A DNA stretch of 13,960 bases, taken from assembly GCA_964585305.1 (NCBI GenBank), contig CAZPDM010000099.1, positions 1-13,960 of the forward strand. The letters are read 5' to 3'. Positions 1 through 7,275 of the stretch are shown piece by piece. The translations under genes and the position numbers were made by a program. The notes under the pieces were generated by a model. The model saw only the letters and a program-made list of their open reading frames with translations, was not told where the DNA came from and ran no database searches. The stretch comes from CAZPDM01 sp964585305. GTDB lineage: Bacteria; Planctomycetota; Uabimicrobiia; Uabimicrobiales; JABWCH01. Numbering within the stretch: the first letter of the stretch is position 1; each line of letters opens with the position of its first letter.

Positions 1-242
1 TAGATTGGCTTTTATGTGATATTATTGCGCGTCCTTTAGCCAGTGCTGGAATTTTGGAACGTTGGTTAGATCAGAAGCTTTGTAGAAATTTTGCAATAGC
101 AATTAAATTTCGTGGAAAAGATGCTTCAAGTATTATTGATTATATAGAAAAAATGATTGCTAAATATTCCTTAGATAAATTTATGATGAGGCATCTATAT
201 TTCAATCATAATGAAATTACGTTACTTGGAAAGATTTTATAA
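1..242 (+). CDS. RlmM-like 23S rRNA 2'-O-methyltransferase, C-terminal fragment
   Basis: The reading frame is open from base 3 (bases 1-2 end a split codon) to the stop at 240-242, giving the last 79 residues. A TTG at 54 is only an internal codon, because the frame runs to the window edge. The fragment starts with DWLLCDI, then P-L-A ... ILERWL, CRNFAIAIKFRG, and near the end MRHLYFNHNEITLL. This series matches from memory the end of the FtsJ/RrmJ-fold enzyme RlmM, where DWLVCDM is followed by a WL-CR segment and an R-x-LYHDREEVT ending. RlmM 2'-O-methylates C2498 of 23S rRNA. The catalytic SAM-binding core lies upstream and cannot be checked here. A related FtsJ-like rRNA methyltransferase of other specificity is the main alternative. 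The gene appears to end at the hairpin and T-run at 289-346. Confidence 0.7.
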   Translation, partial: DWLLCDIIARPLASAGILERWLDQKLCRNFAIAIKFRGKDASSIIDYIEKMIAKYSLDKFMMRHLYFNHNEITLLGKIL

Positions 243-259
243 TTTTTCAGCATTTTTAT

Positions 260-288
260 TTGCACTTCTTTTCTTATTGCGATACAAT
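260..288 (+). promoter_or_regulatory. Sigma70-like promoter upstream of the giant STAND gene
   Basis: TTGCAC (260-265) and TACAAT (283-288) are separated by 17 nt, close to the sigma70 consensus. Transcription would begin near 295, inside the first arm of the hairpin at 289-340, leaving a leader of about 75 nt before the ATG at 371. This is predicted from sequence only. Confidence 0.45.
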
Positions 289-346
289 AAAGTTCTGCAT
301 GGTTTACTTTTCAAAAGTATTGACGTACCATGCGAACTTTTTTTTT
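289..346 (+). terminator. Rho-independent terminator (or attenuator) between the methyltransferase gene and the STAND gene
   Basis: AAAGTTC (289-295) and GCATGGT (297-303) pair with ACCATGC (327-333) and GAACTTT (334-340), with T296 bulged. A second hairpin, ACTTTT-c-AAAAGT (306-318), sits in the loop. Nine Ts (338-346) follow directly. The stem plus U-tract is a strong intrinsic terminator. It best serves the methyltransferase gene. Because it also lies downstream of the promoter at 260-288, it could attenuate the STAND gene. Confidence 0.65.
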
Positions 347-349
347 AAA
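320..349 (+). promoter_or_regulatory. Alternative promoter for the giant STAND gene
   Basis: TTGACG (320-325) followed after 18 nt by TTTAAA (344-349). The -35 is good but the -10 is poor and lies in a T/A-rich run, so this is weak. It would escape the terminator at 289-346 and give a leader of about 15 nt. Confidence 0.25.
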
Positions 350-370
350 TGTCTTTCTTAAGGTCAAAAT

Positions 371-3300
371 ATGTTACCTTCGGATCAAATAAATGAGCTC
401 ATTGAAAATTTGCCATTTCCTTTAGCAAAATTATATCAACAATTTCTATTAAATCGTTTGCATTTAGAAGAAAAACCTTTAGAAGAAAATATTAAATTAT
501 ATTTCGAAAGTTTATTTAATACATGGGAACTGATGGTGAAATTGGTTAGCATTTATATATTAGCTAATTACTGCGATTCTCAAAATGACCAACAAAGCCA
601 AATTATTGAAAGAAAAAAGACAGATTTTGAAAAACAAAAAGATGTTCTTTCTGTTATTGCAAATGCTTTAGAACAACCTAATTTACAAAGATGGTGGAAA
701 TTAGGTTATGATATTTCTAATACAAATATTTTTCATAAACTGATCTTACTACCTAAACTTTTAGAATATAATATTAACTTACCCACGAATCTTCCTAAAG
801 ATTTTCCAATAAATTTAAATCCTCGTAAAATGTATAATTGGTTTGAACTTGTTCAAATTCCAATTATAGGAGAATGGCAAAGAAAATCATTAGCGTCAAA
901 TATTTCTGTTTTGAAATATTGGGGAGAACTTTTAGAATTATCTTTACAAAAATGTTCCCTTTTGAAACTTGAAATTTATATTTTTATTAGCCATGATGAG
1001 AGGAAAACAAAAGGGTTTTCTTGTCGTGGTACACGTCCCAAACCAGTTTCTTTACGCGGGATTACAGAAGATACTTGGAATCAGTTTCAATATCGACCAT
1101 TTTTATATCTTTCTGAATCTAAACAATATCTTTCTCTTGTTCCATTTTTAGCGGCCTTTTTGCAAAAAGAAAATGGGCGTATATTATTTTACGATTTACT
1201 TTTTTTTGAGTATAGCCAACCACATCAAATATTATTTTATGGTTATCATTGTGGCAAGTTACTATCGCATAATGATGTTGATCCTAAGATTTGGGAATTT
1301 TGGCAAAAATTAGGAGAGCTAAAAAATTATTCTGATTCAAGTTCATTTTATAATCAGCTCCCAATAAATTTTGAAAAATATACAGAACATCATAGTCAGT
1401 ATTTTGTTGGACGAGATAATATTTATAATTCCCTTTTAGAAAAATTGAAGCAATTTCCATGTGGATATTTTTATTTGCGCTCTGAATCAGGTTTAGGAAA
1501 AACCGCATTTTTGAGCAAACTGTTTCAAGATATTCAAAGCATCAATAAAGAAGAAAAATCCGAGCATCCTTTGATTAGTAAAGATGCAGAGACAAGATTT
1601 GATATAAATGCGGATTCTTTTTTAGAACTATTTAATAAAAGAATTTTAGATCCAGAGCTTAAAAATTATTATTTTTTATGGCATTTTGCGACAAATTTTA
1701 ATGGCTATAATGATCCATATATTATTTTTCAATCATGGTATTATCAAATTTATCAAAAAATTTATCGTTATGAATCGCATGAAATTCAAAGACTTATTCA
1801 AAGATTACCAACAAATATTGATTCGCTTGTTCGCAGTTTTTTAGATTTACTATATCGTTGTTCAGAAGAAATTTTGTGTTCTAAAAAACAAAAGATGATC
1901 TTGATCTTAGATGGAATAGATGTTATAAAAGCTCAATTACCTAGTAGCCCAGCATTTTTAAGTTTACTTTCAACCAAACTTCCTGCTCATGTATATATTA
2001 TTTTAAGCTGGAAACTAGGAAGTGAAAGCGATTTATTATTAGAACACTGGCAAAAATTACTTAAAACACCATGTGAAGAAATTACTGGCTCACCTTTATC
2101 AAAATTAAGCTTTGAAGAAGTAAAAATTTGGTGTCAAAGACGCTTTGCTTCACAATTGATTCAAAAAAAATTACCGCTTTCTCTTGATATTTTAGCTAAT
2201 ATCCTTTGGGAAAAGTCAGATCAGGGAGATCCGTTATATTTAGCACTTTGTTCTTCCTTCTTCGAAAAAATTATTACATCTAATCCTTGCTTATGGCCNN
2301 NNNNNNNNNNNNNNNNNNNNNNNNNNNNNNNNNNNNNNNNNNNNNNNNNNNNNNNNNNNNNNNNNNNNNNNNNNNNNNNNNNNNNNNNNNNNNNNNNNCA
2401 AGATAGTTTAGTCAGTATCATTCCTCAATATCAGGAACTAGGAGATTGGCAACTTATATTTTCTTTAATCAGTGATGAACAATTTAAAGAACAGAAAATC
2501 CAAAAATTAAAAAGTTATGTTCCATTTTTGTCTGATGTAAGTAATGGCATGAATATTTGTTTTCGTGAAAAGAAATACCGAGAGGTTGTTTTATTAAGCT
2601 ATCGCTATCATCATGTCTTAAGAGAATCTTTGCAGGAAATGTCAAAGTGTTTACAGTTGGCAATCTCTAGAGATTATGCTCTTTCTTTTGAAAAAATAAA
2701 TATGATTTCAGAAGAAACATTTTGGCTAAAAAATCTTATTTTTTTAGTATGGTGTTCTCTTTATTACCAAGATTATCAGGATACAAAAAAAATTCTACAG
2801 GAAATTCAAAATGTTCCTAATGATTTTTTTGTTATATCTCCTGAAATTGAGCCTTGGTTTTTATTGATCGCAGAGCAGATTAAACAAAAGGGAATGTCTG
2901 TTTTAAATTGGATTACCAAACATAATTATTCTGGGATTGAGGCTATTGAGTATTTATTACGTGTGAATCAGAAAATAAAATTACAAGGAAAAGAATTAGC
3001 ATCTTTTTTACATCATATTTTTAATTTTTTGGAACAAATCACTAAACAAACTCGTTCTTCCAGACATGATCCAAGTATACATAAATATTTGATGAGTGTT
3101 CTTCTCCTTTGGAAAAAATTAGAAACAGAAGAAACTTATCCCAAATTATGGGAACATCTTTTACGAATAGTTGCGCAAATCCAAACTTTAAGTTTGCAGT
3201 TAGAAATTCTTGAGAATATTACCTCTGCTGTTTTGAGTATTGCAAAAAAAGAATATTTCCAATTCTTAAAGCTACAGACAGTTCTTCCTAAATTTAGTCT

Positions 3301-5773
3301 CTTAAAAGATTCTTGCGATATTCCTAATTTAGTTGTATATGCACGATTATTATCAAGTTATAATCTTACAGAAGAGGCGAAAACAATATTAAATATTGCT
3401 ATTAGTAATAATGCTTCTGAAAATTATAATAAAACAGAAGTTCTATTTCGTGGATTATTTCCTATGTTGATGGATTCTCATAGTAATAAAGCTGTTGTTG
3501 AAGTTTGGTGGCAATATCTTCAAGATATGCTTAAAATCAAGAGTTCAAACCGCCAAAGTAAATGGATAGATTGGCTAGCTTTAGGATTTTCCTATCGTAA
3601 GGAATGGGAAAAATCACTATCTTTACTTAATAGTTACCGGCCTGATATTTCAGTAGAACGTATTTCGATTATAAAAGAAATTCTAAGTCATCCTTCTTTT
3701 TTCCAGGAAACAACCCCTACAGTTGTTTGGAATATGCTGCTACAGGAGATAGAATTATTAGGAAAAGTCGAGGGGCAAGCAGATGTTTTAAGCTGTATTA
3801 GCCAAGGACTATTTTCTTTGAGAATGCCAACAGATAATTCTATTTGGACTCGTTATTTAGCAATTACAGAACAAATAGTAGAGGAACCTGCGAAAGAACG
3901 ATTATTGGCTAATTTGGCAATTGGATTTGCACGTTTAGGATTTCTTACAAAATCTCAAACAATAATGACAAAAATTTCTATTTCTTCTCGTAGTGTCGCA
4001 TTAGCAGAAACAGTATTACAGTTGGTACGTCGCAATGAATTTGAAGGTGCTTTAGAAAGTAGTAAAGAAATTCCTTCTCTTAAAGAACAATTTAGAGGTT
4101 TACAAGGCATCGCAGAAAGTATTCCGTCTCAATCTGCTAGCAAAAATATTTGGAAAAATCTTTTATCGGTAATGTTAAAATCTTTACTTCAAAGTCGTGT
4201 TTGGGAAGATATTCAAAATAACGTTGCAATTATTATTTCTAAATTTTTTAAAGATCTGGCCAATATAGATATGATTTCTTATTGGCATGAATTATGTCAA
4301 ATTATTGAAGCCTTGCCGTATAATGTTCCAGACTCAGCTTCGTATAATGGTTTCCTACAAGAGTTTTCTACGACATTCACAATGGGGCATTTAGCAAATT
4401 GGCCTAGGGCCGCTTTAATTTTCCATTTAATGAATGAATTAGGAAAAATTTCTGAAATGAAAAAAGGTCATCCTATTTGGCAATGGATAGAAGAAGCAAA
4501 AAATCGTTTATATTTAGCATATCCTCGCGCTGTGCTTAATTTAAATGCTTTTAAGATTGCTTTAAAAATTGGTGGTTGGAATTTTTCTGAGCTTACTATT
4601 TGGTTGCAGGAAGCTGTTTCTTCTGCAGGCAATGAGACTAATAAACATTTAAGTTTGTTAATATTTAGTCATAGTATGGTATACTATCGTGCTTTAGCTA
4701 AAGAAGAAGAGGCCAGAATTGTTTTTCAAGAAATTTTAAATGTAGTACTTCATTCCCAGAAGCAAGAAATATCAAGTCTTTCTAAATTATTAGTTCTTTT
4801 AGTTGAGATTAATTTGGATGATTTTATCATTCCATTACTTGAAAAAACGATTTTATTTCCAGTAAAAGAACGTATAGAATTACCCGATTCTGAGATATTG
4901 CTAAATTTGGCTGAATTGTGTTTATCCGCACAACGTTCACAATGGTCAAGAATTTTGTTTTTTAGATTACTTCCACAAGTTACAAAAGAGGTCTCTCAAT
5001 CCCTTACTAAAGTTACTCCTTTGTATCGAAAAATGCTAAACCTTTTACAAAAGATGTCAAAAGATAGCAATTTTAATGATTTTGTTGAATTGTGGAAACA
5101 GATTCAAGAAATGGTAGCTAATTTACCCACACAAGATATGCAAGAAGATTGTTTGGTTTCTTTAACCAATAGCCTTTATGAATATGGATTATTAGAAGAA
5201 AATTCCCAACTTTGGGAAAAGTTATGTCAATCTATTTCTCACTTTTTAAATACTGGAAAAAAGAATTCTATAACAGAAGATTTTTCTACTCTTCATAGCA
5301 TCAATAAAAATATTCTTTCTTTAATCCATTATCCATTTACAGAAGAAGTCTCTCAACAGCTAAAGGATTATTTTCAACAAAGAAATGATTTTTTAAATAA
5401 ATTTTTAATGGATAATTCGATTGAGAAAAAAAATCATTTTCAAGAAGAAATTAGTCAATTGCCAGAGTTTGTAAATTTAGAAAACGTGCAAGAATGGACA
5501 ATGTCTCATTGGGCTAGATTGTTCAAAATATTTACACCTTCTTCTCAGCAAAAAATTATTAAAATGTTAGCAAATTCTTTTGAGCAACAAAAAAAGATAG
5601 ATTCTCTTTTTGAACTTTGCTTGTGGATGCCTGATAACTTTGAAATATTATGCTTTCTAACTAACAAAATCTTATCAACAATTCTTTCGCAAGATAAAAA
5701 TAGTTTCATTTCTTTAGTTATGGCGATTGCTCCATATTGGGGGCTTTCAGAATTTATTCAACCAGATTGGTAA
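371..5773 (+). CDS. Giant STAND-like P-loop NTPase with C-terminal alpha-solenoid (function unknown)
   Basis: About 1800 residues if the frame continues through the N gap (2299-2398). The start is ATG 371 with AAGG at 360-363. Residues 1-340 form an N-terminal region: mostly helical, then beta-rich around 235-300. It contains none of the effector motifs I know (TIR, protease, nuclease) and resembles from memory N-terminal regions of large planctomycete/cyanobacterial ATPases. Then FVGRD (345-349) opens an NTPase module with Walker A GLGKT (374-378), whose usual first Gly is Ser371, Walker B ILILDGID (D514, D517) and a GDPLYL motif (619-624), as in AAA_16/NACHT-type STAND proteins. From about 677 to the end the protein is helical repeats, with Trp-anchored units about 40 residues apart and TPR-like stretches near 1180-1255. 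This layout (N-terminal domain, switch ATPase, long sensor solenoid) is that of STAND signalling or Avs-type defence proteins. No partner or mobile gene adjoins it, so a defence role is only inferred. Confidence 0.7.
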   Translation: MLPSDQINELIENLPFPLAKLYQQFLLNRLHLEEKPLEENIKLYFESLFNTWELMVKLVSIYILANYCDSQNDQQSQIIERKKTDFEKQKDVLSVIANALEQPNLQRWWKLGYDISNTNIFHKLILLPKLLEYNINLPTNLPKDFPINLNPRKMYNWFELVQIPIIGEWQRKSLASNISVLKYWGELLELSLQKCSLLKLEIYIFISHDERKTKGFSCRGTRPKPVSLRGITEDTWNQFQYRPFLYLSESKQYLSLVPFLAAFLQKENGRILFYDLLFFEYSQPHQILFYGYHCGKLLSHNDVDPKIWEFWQKLGELKNYSDSSSFYNQLPINFEKYTEHHSQYFVGRDNIYNSLLEKLKQFPCGYFYLRSESGLGKTAFLSKLFQDIQSINKEEKSEHPLISKDAETRFDINADSFLELFNKRILDPELKNYYFLWHFATNFNGYNDPYIIFQSWYYQIYQKIYRYESHEIQRLIQRLPTNIDSLVRSFLDLLYRCSEEILCSKKQKMILILDGIDVIKAQLPSSPAFLSLLSTKLPAHVYIILSWKLGSESDLLLEHWQKLLKTPCEEITGSPLSKLSFEEVKIWCQRRFASQLIQKKLPLSLDILANILWEKSDQGDPLYLALCSSFFEKIITSNPCLWXXXXXXXXXXXXXXXXXXXXXXXXXXXXXXXXXXQDSLVSIIPQYQELGDWQLIFSLISDEQFKEQKIQKLKSYVPFLSDVSNGMNICFREKKYREVVLLSYRYHHVLRESLQEMSKCLQLAISRDYALSFEKINMISEETFWLKNLIFLVWCSLYYQDYQDTKKILQEIQNVPNDFFVISPEIEPWFLLIAEQIKQKGMSVLNWITKHNYSGIEAIEYLLRVNQKIKLQGKELASFLHHIFNFLEQITKQTRSSRHDPSIHKYLMSVLLLWKKLETEETYPKLWEHLLRIVAQIQTLSLQLEILENITSAVLSIAKKEYFQFLKLQTVLPKFSLLKDSCDIPNLVVYARLLSSYNLTEEAKTILNIAISNNASENYNKTEVLFRGLFPMLMDSHSNKAVVEVWWQYLQDMLKIKSSNRQSKWIDWLALGFSYRKEWEKSLSLLNSYRPDISVERISIIKEILSHPSFFQETTPTVVWNMLLQEIELLGKVEGQADVLSCISQGLFSLRMPTDNSIWTRYLAITEQIVEEPAKERLLANLAIGFARLGFLTKSQTIMTKISISSRSVALAETVLQLVRRNEFEGALESSKEIPSLKEQFRGLQGIAESIPSQSASKNIWKNLLSVMLKSLLQSRVWEDIQNNVAIIISKFFKDLANIDMISYWHELCQIIEALPYNVPDSASYNGFLQEFSTTFTMGHLANWPRAALIFHLMNELGKISEMKKGHPIWQWIEEAKNRLYLAYPRAVLNLNAFKIALKIGGWNFSELTIWLQEAVSSAGNETNKHLSLLIFSHSMVYYRALAKEEEARIVFQEILNVVLHSQKQEISSLSKLLVLLVEINLDDFIIPLLEKTILFPVKERIELPDSEILLNLAELCLSAQRSQWSRILFFRLLPQVTKEVSQSLTKVTPLYRKMLNLLQKMSKDSNFNDFVELWKQIQEMVANLPTQDMQEDCLVSLTNSLYEYGLLEENSQLWEKLCQSISHFLNTGKKNSITEDFSTLHSINKNILSLIHYPFTEEVSQQLKDYFQQRNDFLNKFLMDNSIEKKNHFQEEISQLPEFVNLENVQEWTMSHWARLFKIFTPSSQQKIIKMLANSFEQQKKIDSLFELCLWMPDNFEILCFLTNKILSTILSQDKNSFISLVMAIAPYWGLSEFIQPDW
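2299..2398. other. Assembly gap of 100 N inside the STAND gene
   Basis: Exactly 100 undetermined bases, a customary placeholder for a gap of unknown size. The frame is open on both sides, but continuity through the gap is an assumption. The true gap may be longer or shorter, and the two halves could be separate ORFs. It falls just after the GDPLYL motif, at the NTPase-solenoid junction. Confidence 0.97.
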
Positions 5774-5774
5774 A

Positions 5775-5794
5775 ATGGCAGTTTAAATTGCCAT
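5775..5794. repeat. Inverted repeat just after the STAND gene stop codon
   Basis: ATGGCA (5775-5780) and TGCCAT (5789-5794) flank GTTTAAAT, two bases after the stop codon. What follows is T-rich but interrupted (5798-5809), so it is at best a weak terminator of the STAND gene. It also lies 20 nt upstream of the -10 box for murF, where an operator could sit. I cannot choose between the two. Confidence 0.35.
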
Positions 5795-5813
5795 AAAATC
5801 TTTCTTTTGGGCT

Positions 5814-5819
5814 TATAAT
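5814..5819 (+). promoter_or_regulatory. Consensus -10 box for murF
   Basis: A perfect TATAAT lies 38 nt before the murF ATG. No good -35 stands at 16-18 nt spacing; TTGCCA (5788-5793) is 20 nt away, inside the inverted repeat at 5775-5794. An activator-dependent or weak promoter is possible. Confidence 0.4.
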
Positions 5820-5856
5820 GTTTGAAAATTTTGGTAGTAAATTCTAGGGATAAATT

Positions 5857-7227
5857 ATGTTAGCATATAAATTTTCAATTGAAGAAATCATTCAAATAAC
5901 AGGTGGTAAATTTATCCAAATAGGCAATAATCAAGAAATTTCTGGCATCAATACAGACTCTCGAACTATACAAGACGGCGAGTGCTTTATTGCAATACGT
6001 GGTGAGCAGTTTGATGGCCATGATTTTATTTCAGATGTTTGCAAAAAAAATATTCCTGCGTGTATTGTAGAAAAAAATATTCCTTCAGTTCCGGAAAGTA
6101 TATCTGTAATTCAAGTAGATTCTACAATTTTTGCACTAGAAAAAATCGCTCAAGCTTACAGCCATAAATTTTCTGTAAAAAAAATTGCTATTACTGGTTC
6201 TATGGGCAAAACGACAACAAAAGAAATTATATATCAAATTTTAAATAGTGTACATCCTACGTTAAAAACACCTAAAAGTTTTAATAATAATATTGGTCTT
6301 CCCTTAACTTTATTAGAACTGAAGCCAGAGCATAAATTTGCTGTATTAGAAATTGGCGGAAATCATCTTGGGGAGATTAAGCATTTAAGTTCCTGGATTC
6401 AACCTCATATTGCAATTATTACTTGTATTGCTCCTTGCCATATTGAAGGCTTTGGTAGTTTAGCGGGAGTAGAGCAGGCTAAAGGAGAAATACTTGAGGG
6501 ATTACAATCTGATGCAACTCTTATTATCAATGCGGATGATCCTGCATGTTGTCGTATTGCAAAAAAATTCGGTGGCCATGTTTTAAGCTATGGGTTACAA
6601 CATGGAGATATTTGCGTTTCTAATTTACAAAGTAATAATAAAAATTTATCGTGGAAGATAGATAGTATTCCCTTTTATGCACCGGTTGTTGGCAAGCATA
6701 ATATATATAATATCATGGCTGCTATTGCCGTAGCAAAACATGTTGGTTTAAGTATATCAGAAATTCGTACTGCTCTTGAATCCGCCTATCTTCCTCCTAT
6801 GCGATTGGAAACACAAAAAATTTGTGATGTAATATTTATTAATGATGCTTATAATGCTAATCCCAAAGCTATGGCTGCTGCGTTGGATCATCTTCAGGAA
6901 TATCCTACACATAGAAAAATTGCTATTCTTGGTTCGATGAGAGAGCTTGGCCAAGAAGCACAATATTGGCATCATTGGCTTGGGACGCAGACATATAATA
7001 AAGTGGATATTCTTTTTGCTTTAGGAGATGAATCTGTGGATTTAGCAAAAGGAGCTTGTGAAGCAGGGATTCCTACTGATCATATCTATCATTATAAGCA
7101 ACCCGATGATGCTGCTCTTAGTCAAATTTGCAGTATTATAAAACCTAGAGATGTTATTCTTTTGAAAGCTTCAAGAAAGTTACAGCTAGAAAAGTTATAT
7201 CAAAAAATAAAGGAAAGATTTGCTTAG
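5857..7227 (+). CDS. murF: UDP-N-acetylmuramoyl-tripeptide--D-alanyl-D-alanine ligase MurF
   Basis: 456 residues, normal for MurF. The cytoplasmic enzyme uses ATP to add D-Ala-D-Ala to UDP-MurNAc-tripeptide, completing the peptidoglycan pentapeptide precursor. The N-terminal substrate domain has the INTDSRTIQDGECFIAI segment at about 30-46. The Mur-ligase ATP loop is ITGSMGKTTTKE (112-123, K118). NNNIGLPLTLLEL follows at about 143-155, EIGGNHLGEI at 165-174, NADDP at 225-229, and the hallmark INDAYNANPKAM at 328-339, with GSMRELG beginning the C-terminal domain. The start is ATG 5857 with AGGGA (5846-5850) six bases upstream and TATAAT at 5814-5819. The RapZ-SIS gene follows after 48 nt on the same strand, so the two are probably co-transcribed. 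Nothing looks broken. Confidence 0.96.
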   Translation: MLAYKFSIEEIIQITGGKFIQIGNNQEISGINTDSRTIQDGECFIAIRGEQFDGHDFISDVCKKNIPACIVEKNIPSVPESISVIQVDSTIFALEKIAQAYSHKFSVKKIAITGSMGKTTTKEIIYQILNSVHPTLKTPKSFNNNIGLPLTLLELKPEHKFAVLEIGGNHLGEIKHLSSWIQPHIAIITCIAPCHIEGFGSLAGVEQAKGEILEGLQSDATLIINADDPACCRIAKKFGGHVLSYGLQHGDICVSNLQSNNKNLSWKIDSIPFYAPVVGKHNIYNIMAAIAVAKHVGLSISEIRTALESAYLPPMRLETQKICDVIFINDAYNANPKAMAAALDHLQEYPTHRKIAILGSMRELGQEAQYWHHWLGTQTYNKVDILFALGDESVDLAKGACEAGIPTDHIYHYKQPDDAALSQICSIIKPRDVILLKASRKLQLEKLYQKIKERFA

Positions 7228-7234
7228 AAAATTT

Positions 7235-7261
7235 TCATGTTTTTATAGCATGATCTTTTTT
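7235..7261 (+). terminator. Weak hairpin with T-run between murF and the RapZ-SIS gene
   Basis: TCATG (7235-7239) and CATGA (7249-7253) form a 5-bp AT-rich stem with a 9-nt loop, followed by TCTTTTTT (7254-7261). It is too weak to be a confident terminator. It may lower, rather than stop, read-through into the next gene, whose AAGGA ribosome-binding site starts at 7265. Confidence 0.25.
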
Positions 7262-7275
7262 ATGAAGGACAAGAT

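Noticed and set aside
1284..1508. Minus-strand ORF of 74 codons inside the STAND gene
   Set aside because: Antisense shadow of a well-supported coding region, with no ribosome-binding site or recognisable motif; the same holds for the plus-strand ORF at 969-1151.
2221..2421. Minus-strand ORF across the N gap
   Set aside because: Half of it consists of undetermined bases and it is antisense to the STAND gene.
6757..6975. Minus-strand ORF inside murF
   Set aside because: Antisense shadow over the conserved DAYNANP region of murF.
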